Below, in pieces: positions 1-8,495 of a stretch of DNA of 22,819 bases. The translations under genes and the position numbers were made by a program. The notes beneath the pieces are model-generated. The model was not told where the DNA came from, ran no database searches, and saw only the letters and a list, made by a program, of their open reading frames with translations. The stretch is from Nephromyces sp. MM_2019 (lineage: Eukaryota; Apicomplexa; Aconoidasida; Nephromycida): NCBI GenBank assembly GCA_015657535.1, contig JADHZB010000776.1, positions 1 to 22,819 on the forward strand. Reading direction: 5' to 3'. How positions within the stretch are numbered: the stretch's first letter is position 1; each line of letters starts with the position of its first letter.

Positions 1-469
1 GAGGTTTGGTTTCCCCTTTGTTTTAAGCTGAGACCAGTGGATTTTCCTCGTAAAGACACACTAGCATGAATCCCAAATTATTGTAATTTGTGTATATACA
101 CTTGCTGCAATGCTGGACATCGAAATTTGATGCTTGTGACTTGCGTTTTTCCTTGTTGAGTTGAGTTTGCACGTGATTTCCAAGAATCTTTGTTGAGCTA
201 TGTTTGCAACTTGCAGTTATGTTTGTTAAGTTCCGTGAGTGTGTGTGTTTGTAAAATACATTTTTTCATTCCCAACACACAGCAGAGGATATAAAGTTAA
301 ATCCACTAGTTTCATCCAATCCTTCTGCTGCTTTAGTACCGAGAGTTTTTGTGTATATTAGCGAGTTATAAGGTGCTTCTCTAGATGATTAAAGAGCACA
401 AGAATCAATGCTTAGCTACAGCACACACGGAAAAGCATTTCTTGTGTGTGAGCTAGATTTTGATAATCT

Positions 470-555
470 TCACTCTAGAGCACTTTTTTTTGGCCCAATG
501 ATATGCTCTATCCAGAGCTTAAACGTCACTGTTTGCACAGAGGCAATGAAACCTG

Positions 556-588
<33 letters not shown>

Positions 589-1368
589 TATGGGAATCTC
601 ACGAACTGCTCTTTATTAGGTAAATCTTCGCGATTTTTCAGGAGAGCCGAAACTCACCAAAGAACTGTTTGAACCCTATTTCATCAAATTCACCCAAAAA
701 CGCTTCTTTTTCGACGTGGGAATACAGCATATAGCACACACTGTGATAATCCTCCAATCGAGGCAGATCACATCACACAAACTATGATAATCATCTTTTC
801 ATTACAAAATAAATCATCAATTCAGTTTTTTACCATCTTCTAGAGAGCTAGCCTGTCTCAGTCATTCCGATTCACTCTTCTCGATTACCTTAATTCTCCC
901 TTTTTATCTCTCTGCATGCAATTACTTGGCTCACACCATCTCGCACACACACACACACACACACACTGAGAAATTCTCCAAGCGTGGCAGTTGAAGATAC
1001 TCTGGCGATATATTGAAGCAGCAAAAGAGTATCTTTTTCACACTGCTGAACAGCCAAAAAAAGGTGAAACAGAAGAAAATTGGAGACACCAAAATCCACA
1101 CTTTCCGACGGCTAAACTACACAACAAATTTGGGAAAAAACATGGTTTTTACTGAATAAAAAAACTCTACAAGCTAGCCATATCCCTCTGAAGACATCAA
1201 CAGTAGAATGCATATCTGTTTTTATTAGGTTTTATCAGATGAAATTTACTGTTTGCTAATCGGCAAAAACACTTGAAAAGCAGTGCAATTGGTATAAAGC
1301 TTGACTTACAAGCAAAAATTCCTGATATTCCCAAAAAAAACCCCAAAATGCATCTTCATAGTCAGTTA
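470..1368 (-). CDS. 3' part of an unrecognised minus-strand gene, four candidate exons
   Basis: Four short open segments join on the minus strand. In transcript order they are 1368-1310 (acceptor TTCTAG, donor GTAAGT, 19 codons), 1045-967 (acceptor CTGTTCAG, starts in phase 0, runs into a TG repeat), about 751-658 (donor GTGAGT, leaves phase 1) and 552-470 (acceptor CACTTCAG, phase 1, ends in TGA). The 264-base intron joins 0 to 0 and the 105-base last intron joins 1 to 1. The exact join of the second and third exons is uncertain because the donor lies inside (TG)n and could be taken in several registers. The peptide includes DYEDAFWGFFWEYQEFLL, QCEKDTLLLLQYIARVSS, HVEKEAFLGEFDEIGFKQFF and ends in EHIIGPKKSALE, a helical, acidic and aromatic composition. 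I do not recognise the family. The 5' end was not found. An overlapping plus-strand frame at 620-742 is probably its shadow. Confidence 0.5.
558..587. repeat. (TG)n microsatellite inside an intron
   Basis: About 15 TG units on the plus strand. Read on the minus strand this is a CA run directly before the acceptor CTTCAG of the exon ending at 470, so it may serve as the pyrimidine-containing tract of that 105-base intron. Confidence 0.9.
943..966. repeat. (CA)n microsatellite at a splice donor
   Basis: About 12 CA units, which are TG on the minus strand. The run begins exactly at the end of the candidate exon 1045-967, so any of several GT dinucleotides in it could act as the donor. Confidence 0.9.
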
Positions 1369-1451
1369 CTAGAATAAAAGCGTATCAAAGAACCAGTAGT
1401 CTATATCAATCGAATAGACGTCAAAAAAAGGTGAAGAGCTCCAATATAGCA

Positions 1452-1506
1452 GTCCTGTAATAATAATGATAATAATAATACTAATACTAATACTATTATT
1501 ATTATT
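1452..1506. repeat. TAA/ATT trinucleotide tract with inverted symmetry
   Basis: A run of TAA-type triplets is followed by ACTAAT units and then by ATT triplets, so the left and right parts are complementary and could fold into an AU-rich hairpin. It lies between the candidate exons ending at 1565 and starting at 1368. Confidence 0.75.
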
Positions 1507-1564
1507 GTGTTTTATATCTTCATCTAAAGTTTATTTTCAAGCTTTTTTAAATACGTACTTATGG

Positions 1565-1655
1565 TTAAAATGATAAATTTTCGGGGGGAAGTGAGCTTCT
1601 TGCTATGGATGCTGCTTTTTTCATGGCTCTTTTCTCTTCAAACTGCCGAAATTGA
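1565..1655 (-). CDS. Terminal exon of an unrecognised minus-strand gene
   Basis: A strong acceptor (CGCTCTTTTTCCTAG) is followed by one base that completes a split codon and then 29 codons ending in TAA. The peptide begins QFRQFEEKRAMKKAASIARS and ends LPPENLSF. It is basic and hydrophilic and has no recognised domain. No good donor occurs before the stop, so I read it as a last exon. The upstream exons would lie above 1656 and were not identified. Confidence 0.35.
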
Positions 1656-1656
1656 C

Positions 1657-1727
1657 TAGGAAAAAGAGCGAAAAATATGGTGAAGAATCGTCAATAAAAT
1701 GAATTTTTTTAGGAAAAAGAGCGAAAA
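1657..1727. repeat. Direct 18-base duplication of a pyrimidine tract
   Basis: TAGGAAAAAGAGCGAAAA occurs at 1657-1674 and again at 1710-1727, a spacing of 53 bases. On the minus strand it is the pyrimidine tract leading to the acceptor of the exon 1655-1565; the upstream copy is not followed by a usable AG. Confidence 0.85.
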
Positions 1728-1930
1728 TGTTGATATTCAGCAAATATATCGCCGTCCTCTCATTGTACTTCATCAAGAGATTAGCCTTTCGTTGATCTCT
1801 CGATAATTCTTAGCAATATCCAACTGAATTTAGAGAAAAACAAATTAATCCTTAAAGACGGAAAAAATCAAAGTAGATGTTGTAAGCTTTTGGAGATAAT
1901 TTTTTTAAGATGAAATAATAAAAGATTATT

Positions 1931-2084
1931 CAAGTGTATGTACACCAAATTCAAGTGTATGTACACCAAATTCAAGTGTATGTACACCAAATTCAAGTGT
2001 ATGTACACCAAATTCAAGTGTATGTACACCAAATTCAAGTGTATGTACACCAAATTCAAGTGTATGTACACCAAATTCAAGTGT
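1931..2084. repeat. 21-bp perfect minisatellite, seven copies
   Basis: Seven identical units beginning CAAGTGTATGTACACC and closing with AAATT, with starts at 1931, 1952, 1973, 1994, 2015, 2036 and 2057, followed by a partial eighth. Each unit holds an inverted repeat, GTGTA and TACAC around TG. Because 21 is a multiple of three, several frames are open on both strands; these are repeat artefacts, not genes. Perfect identity implies recent expansion. Confidence 0.95.
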
Positions 2085-2339
2085 CTCGGTATAAGCTTCC
2101 CAGGAAAAGTTCCAAATAAGGCCAATAGATAAAGCTTAGGCTGTGATTTGATATGGAATCCCACCGCTTCTAGCTGGTCAGAATGCCTTCTATTAGACCG
2201 ATTTTTTTTTTTTTTAAATTACAAAAAAAAATTAAAAAGATGAAATCTTTCAGCTTAAACAAGAATCAAGGCAACAGCTGAACTGCTGAGGAAGATCAAT
2301 GGAAGAAGAAGCAAAATTTGGTTTGGTATACTATCACAG

Positions 2340-2530
2340 TTAAAAATTTGGATTGAAACAGCTATTTGGTTTTTCATCAGTGAGTTTTCTAAACTTCAAA
2401 TAAAGAGGCTTCGATTCCACAATTGAAATTTTATTTTCCGGCGAGAAGGCATTAATCGTCGCCAAAGACGAGTTTTTTGAAGATTTACTGAGCGAGTCCG
2501 AGAAGGGCTTCTCCTCCTCTTTTTTTGGGC
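2340..2530 (-). CDS. Candidate terminal exon, Lys/Glu/Ser-rich
   Basis: Acceptor TGTTATTTTAG, then two bases completing a split codon and 62 codons ending in TAA. The peptide begins PKKEEEKPFSDSLSKSSKN and ends EKPNSCFNPNF. Its entry phase fits a donor GTAAGC at 2785 on the same strand (exit phase 1). The opposite strand is also open here, so the strand is uncertain. No domain is recognised. Confidence 0.35.
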
Positions 2531-2625
2531 CTAAAATAACATATAAAACGATGAGAATCATCACAAAAACGCATAGAAACTCGCTATTAGACGCCAGTTG
2601 ATGTTAAATTCCCTGATTTTCGCAG

Positions 2626-2791
2626 CGATTTTCAAAGGGAGAACTCAAGAAGTTTCGCAGATGAAGTTACTATGGCAATCAGCCAGGCTGAAAAGCGAAT
2701 CAGTCAGCAGAAATCTCTGCTTAAGAACATTGAAGTTCATAAAAAAGCGAAAAAAACCAAACTTTTTAGGAAAATAAGGGCTTACAGGGTG
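2626..2791 (+). CDS. Candidate internal exon, coiled-coil-like
   Basis: The segment is framed by a good acceptor (CTGATTTTCGCAG) and a consensus donor (GTAAGT at 2792). It reads one base plus 55 codons without a stop, including MAISQAEKRISQQKSLLKNI and ending KLFRKIRAYRV, a charged heptad-like pattern. It enters in phase 2 and leaves in phase 0. No partner exons were fixed with confidence, and minus-strand exons are proposed on both sides. Confidence 0.35.
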
Positions 2792-3530
2792 GTAAGTTCA
2801 AGAAAATGCTTTGGTAGCTGGAAATTTTGCTGTTGATGAATATGGAGAGCGTGTGTGTGAAGATGAGGGCTCTAATCAAAAAACCTTCCATAAAAAACCA
2901 CTCAGACTCAGTCAGGCTGCGCGGTTTATATGCAAAAAACCTCTATAAATGATGAGTCAAACTTTCATTATAAAAAAAGCAGCATATCATACTATTGAAC
3001 TGCAGGGCTTTTTTATTGAGCTTTAAGCTTATCTTAATTAGCAAAAAGCCCTAAAAATACTAAAAAATTCCCAGTATTTCATCTGATAAATGCAGACTCG
3101 AAAAATTATACTTCAAAAATGGGTAGCTGCTAAATCATTCTCGAAAAAATCAGAGAGAAAGCTTCATATTTTACCTTGAAAAATGAAATTTAATGGGTTT
3201 CTTCTCCAAATCAAAAACACTAGCACACTAAGACACAAAGAAACTAAAAAAAACTTTCGCACACATACTAGCCACGCAGCTAACGAATGGGAAATTTTTC
3301 AGACAAAAATAAAGTGGGAAAAATTTCTTCAGAAATCGCACTTTTTGGGAAAAAAGATGTTTTAAACGACAGAAAGCAGCCGATTCGAGGACGCTGCTAG
3401 CCAGAAGGTTCCAAAAAGCGGATTTTCAGCCAAAAAAATCAGGGATTTATGACTTTTAATTTTTTATATAAAAAAGGATTCAAAAAAAAGCTTTAAAGGT
3501 GAAAAATCGGGACATGAATTGCTCAAAAAA

Positions 3531-3652
3531 TTATCTCAGCCCACCATTTTCTACAGCCAGCTGCTCGTTCTTCAACTTGATAGTCTGTATGTTCATTCCT
3601 GCAGCTATTTCCTGCTGATACTCAGGTAGCGAACCAAAGGAATTGCCACATT
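3531..3652 (-). CDS. Candidate exon, hydrophilic, possibly the 3' end of the 4.4-6.8 kb gene
   Basis: Acceptor AAATTTCTTCAG, two bases completing a codon, then CGNSFGSLPEYQQEIAAGMN and IQTIKLKNEQLAVENGGLR before TAA. The entry phase 1 matches a possible donor (CAG followed by GTCTGT) at 4469 in the long minus-strand exon upstream, which would give an 817-base intron containing a TG run in sense orientation. Alternative donors inside it (GTAGAA, GTGGGC) would let it be internal. The plus strand is less coding-like here. Confidence 0.4.
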
Positions 3653-3842
3653 CTGAAGAAATTTTGAGGATATATTCGAAATTCCATGGAAAAATGATGT
3701 TTTAATGAGGGAGAGTGAGAGGTCGCTGAAAATGAATTTTAAAAATAAAAACAACCATGAAATAGAAGGGGGGAACACACACAATCACACACATTTTTGG
3801 TGATAGAGCCATTAAGCTATCACATTTCAACTTTTCATGCAG

Positions 3843-4029
3843 GCAAGTGTCAGCCAAGAAGCTTGCCAATCATCAAGCATGGAGAGCTATTTTTGTGCTT
3901 AAAAAAAACGAAATTTCATCGCTACTTCAACCCATTAAAAGTTTGCTAAATATTAGACGAATCTGCATTTTTAAGGAGTTATTCATAGTGGAAGTGGTAA
4001 AGACTTTAAGAACAGGGGAATATACGTAG
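3843..4029 (+). CDS. Candidate terminal exon, basic
   Basis: Acceptor CTTTTCATGCAG, one base finishing a codon, then about 60 codons to TAG. The peptide starts QVSAKKLANHQAWRAIFVLK and ends VVKTLRTGEYT. The minus strand shows no coding character here. It sits inside what would be an intron of the minus-strand gene, so either it is a nested or convergent gene end, or chance. Confidence 0.3.
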
Positions 4030-4185
4030 TACCAGTTGTATGTAGGAGTTTATGGAACTACGCAAAAATATCAAAAAAAAAATTTACAGAATACAAAACA
4101 ACATATATGAAAGAGGAGAAACCCATACAAGAAATGAGATATAGAGCAGAAAAGCATAAGATAAAAGAGGAGGAGCACACAACAG

Positions 4186-4188
<3 letters not shown>

Positions 4189-4235
<47 letters not shown>
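4189..4235. repeat. (CA)n microsatellite, about 23 units
   Basis: Uninterrupted CA dinucleotides on the plus strand, read as TG on the minus strand. It lies in the putative last intron of, or just downstream of, the minus-strand gene. Cys/Val-rich frames across it are repeat artefacts. Confidence 0.95.
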
Positions 4236-4237
<2 letters not shown>

Positions 4238-4425
4238 AAGAGAAAACCATAAAAAAAGCCACAAAAAAGAAATAAAAACAGAGAAAAACATACAAGAAAA
4301 AACTGCAAAACAAATCACACACAAGAGAAAACCATCATATAATGAAATTATGAGTTTAACAGATAAGAAAACCATTAAATACATCAACATTTCAAACAAT
4401 GTGCATAAAAGATAACATAATAAAA

Positions 4426-5973
4426 CTATATCATCCCCTCTTCCCTGCTCCCTGAAGTTTCCAACAGACCTGATGCTTCTCCTATAACTCCTAATGATTT
4501 TCGCAGCCCTCGTCTATCAGATTTTTCCTTATCATCGAAACGACCAGCAAGATTAATACTCTTCTCTCTTGTATTCCCCTTCCCTACAGTCAAAACCTCA
4601 TCCTTATCACACTTTTTCTTGTTGAGCAAAAGGCTTTCACTCTCAAATTTCTCATCTTCAAGGCTAAAGTCATCCTTTTTCTTCATACTTTCACCCTCAA
4701 CTTCCTCATCTTCAAAGAAAACCCCATCCTTTTCCTTCAAATTAAAAGTTCTCGCATCACTGCTATAATATGGAAAAGGAATTGAACTTTCAAACAGTGC
4801 AGAGCCTTCTCCGTTGCTTGAGCAGAACAAGAACTGTTTGATGACTATATTTGCAGTCTCAACGTCTTGTGCGATTATCTTCACTTCACCATCGTCAAGC
4901 AGCAATGACCAGTACTTTTTAATCATAGAGGGGCTACAAAACCTCATAGCCCGCGCCTCTTCCCGAGAGAAAAGAGATTCGCTACTTTTTCGTCGGTTTA
5001 GCGAAGATTTCGGCCTGATATTTCAAGGAACATTTAGTGTAAATACACTTGTTTATAGTGGGAAAATTGTGAATTGCTGCAGACCTTACAAAAAAAGGCA
5101 TGAAGCAGTACGCACGCCAAAGCACACACAAGCACACATCTGTAAAAGTAAAAGCCGAGCACACAAGTTTTCAGTGCATATAAGCAACTGCCAAGAAGAT
5201 ATGCTCCTAACATGGTGCATACCATCCAACGGCTGCTTTGAGTCAACAAGTTTAAGGCATATAAATCGCAAAAAACCTAGTAAAAATTTGAGACAAAAAG
5301 CAGTCTTTAAGGTTTATTATCAGGATTCTCGCGAGTCTGCATTCTAAAGAGCTTTATTATAAAATAAACAGAAGCTTTGAAGCACACAAACCTTTTCAGC
5401 CCTTAAAAACCAGCGTATAATCTGAAAAAAACGTCGAAAAATGCTCCTGAAAGAGTATAGAAAACAAGCAGCACTAACCAGCGTAAATTCATGAAAATTT
5501 CCTCCAAAATTGGCTGAAGAAAGAAGCAGCTGATGTGTGTAGAATTTGCTGATACAACCCGAAGATTTGGGAACATCAAGGGAGTTTCTTTCGAAATATC
5601 TATGGAGTAATCGCTGAAAGAAGCAAAGAAAGAGATGAATTTAGCTGCTAATCAGTGGAAAGTGATGAGAGAATAATGCAGCAAAAAAAGCAGAAATTTC
5701 TCAAGTGGACAGACTAAGAGACTTTGCTTTCATACGGATCGCACACAGGAAATAAAAGATAAACAGCTCTAGTCTAAGCAGTTGACAATCGTTTAATAAG
5801 GGATTGAATATACTCGCAATGGCAAAGAAACGGAGAGAGCAAAAATTTTTTCCTAAATTAAGGAAACTGCACTTCAGAAGGTTACTCATAAACAGCGTAG
5901 CTTATCAACTCTAAAGTTTATTTGTGTGTGTGTGTGTTTGCTTTGTGGTGTTTGTGTGTGTGTTTGCTTTTTG

Positions 5974-6007
<34 letters not shown>

Positions 6008-6045
6008 TTGCTTTATAGTGTATGTGTGAGTGTGTTTGCTTTTTG

Positions 6046-6079
<34 letters not shown>

Positions 6080-6841
6080 TTGCTTTATAGTGTATGTGTG
6101 AGTGTGTTTGCTTTTTTGTGTGTGTGTGTGTGTGTGTGCTTGCTTTATAGTGTATGTGTGAGTGTGTTTGCTTTTTGGTGTGTGTGTGTGTATGCGCTTG
6201 CTTTATAGTGTATGTGTGAGTGTGTTTGCTTTTTGGTGTGTGTGTGTGTGTGTGCTTGCTTTATGGTGTATGTGTGAGTGTGTTTGCTTGATGGTGTATT
6301 TTTTTTTCTGGTGTATGCGTGCCTTTTCTAAATAATTTGTGTGTGCGTTTCATTATTGATCTATTGCCTTTTTAAACTCTAGGCATTCAAAGAAACTAGC
6401 TATAGAGAAACTGCCTTTGAGAACAGTCCTAAACTGCCAGCACTTTTTGAAACCCTTTTCGCTCTCTCCCGTAGTTAATTCCATAAAATCTCCATACCTT
6501 GCAGCAGCGTACACGATATTGAGCAAATCGCTGTAGTCTTCACAGAAAACTACATATTTCTTGTAGGGATGAAGAAGGGCTTCTCGCATCACCCATTTAC
6601 CATCCCTACAATTAAGAAAGAGGCTGCAGGTTAGAATTTTTCGGTAAGAGCTATGAAGCTCACGATGATTTTCTAAAGCAAAGATAAGCTCTCCCAGCTC
6701 CTTTCTAGGAGTCTGTAGATGAGGGAAGTACCACTGCCATAGTAACGGCGCCACCAAGTTTCCACCTTTTGGAGGAGAAGGCCTTTGAAAAAAGCATAGA
6801 AAACGCACAGGAAACTTATGAGGAAGAAAGGAATTAAGCAT
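4426..6841 (-). CDS. Unrecognised minus-strand gene, at least three phase-compatible exons
   Basis: In transcript order: 6841 (ATG) or 6779 (acceptor TTTTTTCAAAG) to 6498; 5613-5479; 4933 to 4470, or to the TAG at 4426. The first leaves in phase 2 at AAG/GTATGG. The second has acceptor TTCTTTCAG and donor GTTAGT, and enters and leaves in phase 2. The third has acceptor GTTTTGTAG and enters in phase 2. The first exon holds NLVAPLLWQWYFPHLQTPRK and KYVVFCEDYSDLLNIVYAA. The second holds DYSIDISKETPLMFPNLRVV and ends ILEEIFMNLR. The third starts PSMIKKYWSLLLDDGEVKII and turns into a Lys/Glu/Asp-rich, probably disordered stretch. The frame of the first exon also stays open past 6498 to 6353, so its 3' end is uncertain. 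I do not recognise the family; exon joining is inferred from phase only. Confidence 0.5.
4936..5347 (+). other. Long open plus-strand stretch, doubtful
   Basis: A plus-strand frame open from 4814 stays open to a TAA at 5347. Its left part is the antisense of a better minus-strand exon. The right part has basic composition with CKSKSRAHKFSVHISNCQED but no start, splice or domain that I can support. All frames are poor in stops here. It is recorded as open sequence, not as a gene. Confidence 0.2.
5919..6290. repeat. Higher-order (TG)n array
   Basis: A compound repeat: a linker containing TTTGCTTTATAGTGTATG, then TGTGAGTGTGTTTGCTTT, alternates with pure TG runs of decreasing length. Units begin near 6000, 6072, 6139, 6197 and 6254, so the unit shrinks from about 72 to about 57 bases as its TG run shortens. 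The Cys/Val/Phe frames through it are artefacts. Confidence 0.9.
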
Positions 6842-7234
6842 CACGATCACAGAGGATTGACAAAATATAGTAATAGAGCAAAGAAGTGAAGACGTAATAT
6901 AAACACACATTGAAAAAGCGAGAAAAGAAGAGAAAAGCAAGTCAAAAAACTAGACATTGAAGATAAAAACAAAGCTCTCGTGATCATCAAGGAAAAAAAG
7001 AAAAAATTAGAAATGAAGGAAAAGGAGAGTCGCTCTTGATGAGCAACTTCTAGGGAGTCAAAAGTTGGTAAATTTGCAAGGCATATAGGCAAGATAACGA
7101 TGCTAATACAGGACGTTTAAATCAGAATGCTTGTAGAGAAAAAAGTATTCTTTGATGAGGAGAAGCAGCTGCAGGCACGAGATCTGAAAGAGCGAAGAAA
7201 CTACGAAGCACAGATGTTTCGGCATCCCAAAGTA
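6842..7234. other. Purine-rich stretch with no supported gene
   Basis: Plus-strand frames read Lys/Glu-rich peptides and the minus strand reads Phe/Ser/Leu-rich ones, which is what purine-rich DNA gives by default. Stops are near the expected density when all frames are considered. No convincing splice-framed exon was found. Confidence 0.5.
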
Positions 7235-7459
7235 TTATAATGAAGAAACACGCACGCTTAGCTCGGTAGTTAAGCGCTTGAGATGTGTCATAAGAGGGTG
7301 AGTAACCGCCTTTTTATAGGTTACAGCTGGCTCTTCTTCCTCTTCTTCTTTTTCCTCTTCTTCAAAGATGGTAAATATCTGCCTATTTATAGACTGCAGC
7401 TCATCCTTCTTCTTCTTCCTTCTCTTTTTCCTCTTCTTCGAAGTACTGCAATTTCCCAT
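7235..7459 (-). CDS. Possible small acylated protein or first exon, MGNCS start and polybasic tract
   Basis: From an ATG at 7459-7457 the minus strand reads MGNCSTSKKRKKRRKKKKDE, then QSINRQIFTIF, an acidic run EEEEKEEEEEEP, and a basic tail to TAA at 7235, about 74 residues. Gly2 with Ser/Thr at position 6 fits the N-myristoylation rule, Cys4 could be palmitoylated, and the polybasic stretch would favour membrane binding; these are known signals of small membrane-anchored proteins. The start context is weak. A possible donor (GTAACC after CCAGCT) would make it a first exon. The acidic and basic runs come from one GAA-type repeat read in two frames, so low-complexity chance coding is a real alternative. 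Confidence 0.35.
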   Translation of the reverse strand: MGNCSTSKKRKKRRKKKKDELQSINRQIFTIFEEEEKEEEEEEPAVTYKKAVTHPLMTHLKRLTTELSVRVSSL

Positions 7460-7739
7460 ACACAAAATATTTAACATCGAGAAAAAGCTAATCAAAACTT
7501 TGTTTAGCGCTTCCTCTGATAATCACAATATGAAAAAAAGTTTTGACACACAAAAATGATGATAAAGAATTTACATTATGATCTCGACGCACGGAAATTA
7601 TGAGCAACAGAACTCAATAAAGGTTATATATTGCAATAGCACTTTCGTCGAGGAATCCTTCCTTGGTAAACGAGAAAAGTACTATTTATACAGATACTGG
7701 ATAAGCCTGTAAACATTTTACGATTTAGACATCTTCATC

Positions 7740-8128
7740 CTAATCATTTTCATCTGAATCATCTTCATCTGAATTATTTTCATCTGAATCATCTTCAGCA
7801 GCATCTTCAACGTCATCTTCTTCAACATCATCTTCAACATCATCTTCAACTGAATTATCTCCAACATCATCATCCAAATCTTGTTGAATAAATATCAAAT
7901 TCCCCAAACTACGAAGAGCATCTCTATTATATTCAAACCAACTTGAGGCGGGAAAAAACTACTCCTGGAGGGCACCAGAGATGCCATGATGTTCCACTAG
8001 CACTTTGCCAACTCCACTCCTTAATCTGAATCTGCAGAGCAGTATAAGCTCTTTTATACAAGTTGCTCCCCTCCACTCCGCTGTACGTACACTCCCATGT
8101 GTGGAAGTTATGGGCAATACGTACATCT
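7740..8128 (-). CDS. C-terminal exon(s) of an unrecognised protein with acidic tail, interrupted by TAG
   Basis: From acceptor CCCCATTGTAG at 8128 one minus-strand frame reads MYVLPITSTHGSVRTAEW, ATCIKELILLCRFRLRSG and VLVEHHGISGALQE. It meets TAG at 7961-7959 and continues in the same frame with FFPASSWFEYNRDALRSLGN. It finishes in a tail made almost only of Asp, Glu, Ser, Asn and Val, ending at TAG 7742-7740. The tail could instead begin after a pyrimidine-rich acceptor (TTTTTTCCCGCCTCAAG) at 7941, in phase 2. Either a short intron removes the internal TAG, or this is a nonsense-interrupted copy. Acidic tails are common in nuclear and chromatin proteins, but I cannot name a family. Confidence 0.45.
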
Positions 8129-8194
8129 CTACAATGGGGAATAATCACAGTGTGATAGAAACCCCAAAGAGAGGGGAATTTGGAATGAAGATGG
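8129..8194. other. Pyrimidine-rich putative intron end
   Basis: On the minus strand this is C/T-rich and leads into the acceptor at 8128, consistent with an intron. Exons further upstream were not found; the 41-bp repeat begins immediately beyond. Confidence 0.35.
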
Positions 8195-8400
8195 TTTCTT
8201 AGCATCTCATCAGGTGGAAGTATGAAAAGGGGAGTGTTTCTTAATATTTCATCATGTGGGGGTATAAAGAGGGGGGGTTTACTAGCATATCATCGGATGG
8301 GAGTATAAAATGGGGGCTTTTACTAACATTTCCTCCTGTTTAAGTTCAATATAAGGGGGTTTACTAGCATTTCATCTAGCAGGGGAACTAAGTTTTCCGT
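8195..8400. repeat. 41-bp degenerate tandem repeat, about five copies
   Basis: The motif TTTCTTAGCAT or TTTACTAGCAT followed by TTCATC recurs with starts at 8195, 8237, 8278, 8319 and 8360. Each unit also holds a TATAAA-like core and a G run. Copies differ at many positions, so the array is old. Two further weakly similar pieces ending CTAGCA and TTAGCA follow at about 8400-8458. Confidence 0.85.
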
Positions 8401-8495
8401 TAGCTTTTCACCTAGCAAGAATACTGGAATTTTTTTTTTCATAGCTTTTCACTTAGCATTATGATGCAAAGTGCTTAAGATGACCTCAACTTTAA

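Larger units (their letters stand above)
2254..4030. other. Unresolved region with coding-looking segments on both strands
   Basis: Plus-strand segments: 2404-2598 (65 codons, containing KALIVAKDEFFEDLLSESEK), 2591-2836 (82 codons, ISQAEKRISQQKSLLKNIEV), 2796-2943 (49 codons, GNFAVDEYGERVCEDEG) and 3843-4029 (acceptor TTTTCATGCAG, 60 codons then TAG). Minus-strand segments: 3652-3531, 3396-3285, 2942-2786 and 2530-2340. Neither set can be fully joined: the first three plus-strand pieces each change frame by +1, and one minus-strand junction is out of phase. At most one set can be right where they overlap. Single exons with the best splice signals are listed separately. Confidence 0.5.

Noticed and set aside
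1868..2164. Open frames with a repeated seven-residue motif on both strands
   Set aside because: Produced by the 21-bp minisatellite, whose unit length is a multiple of three; there are no flanking coding features.
2487..3100. Possible reassignment of TAA/TAG to glutamine, which would open a ~200-codon plus-strand frame
   Set aside because: The chitinase uses only CAA/CAG for about 20 glutamines with no TAA/TAG in frame, so the standard code applies; with only TGA as stop, such a run is expected by chance.
4814..4933. Left part of the 177-residue plus-strand frame
   Set aside because: It is Ser/Ile/Phe-rich antisense of a clearly better minus-strand exon (PSMIKKYWSLLLDDGEV).
5924..6208. 94-residue Cys/Val-rich plus-strand frame
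   Set aside because: It is a translation of the (TG)n compound repeat; similar frames occur at every TG or CA run here.
6890..7233. Lys/Glu-rich plus-strand chain readable by +1 shifts at TGA and TAG
   Set aside because: The sequence is purine-rich, stops occur at the density expected by chance, and shifting at each stop makes any sequence readable.
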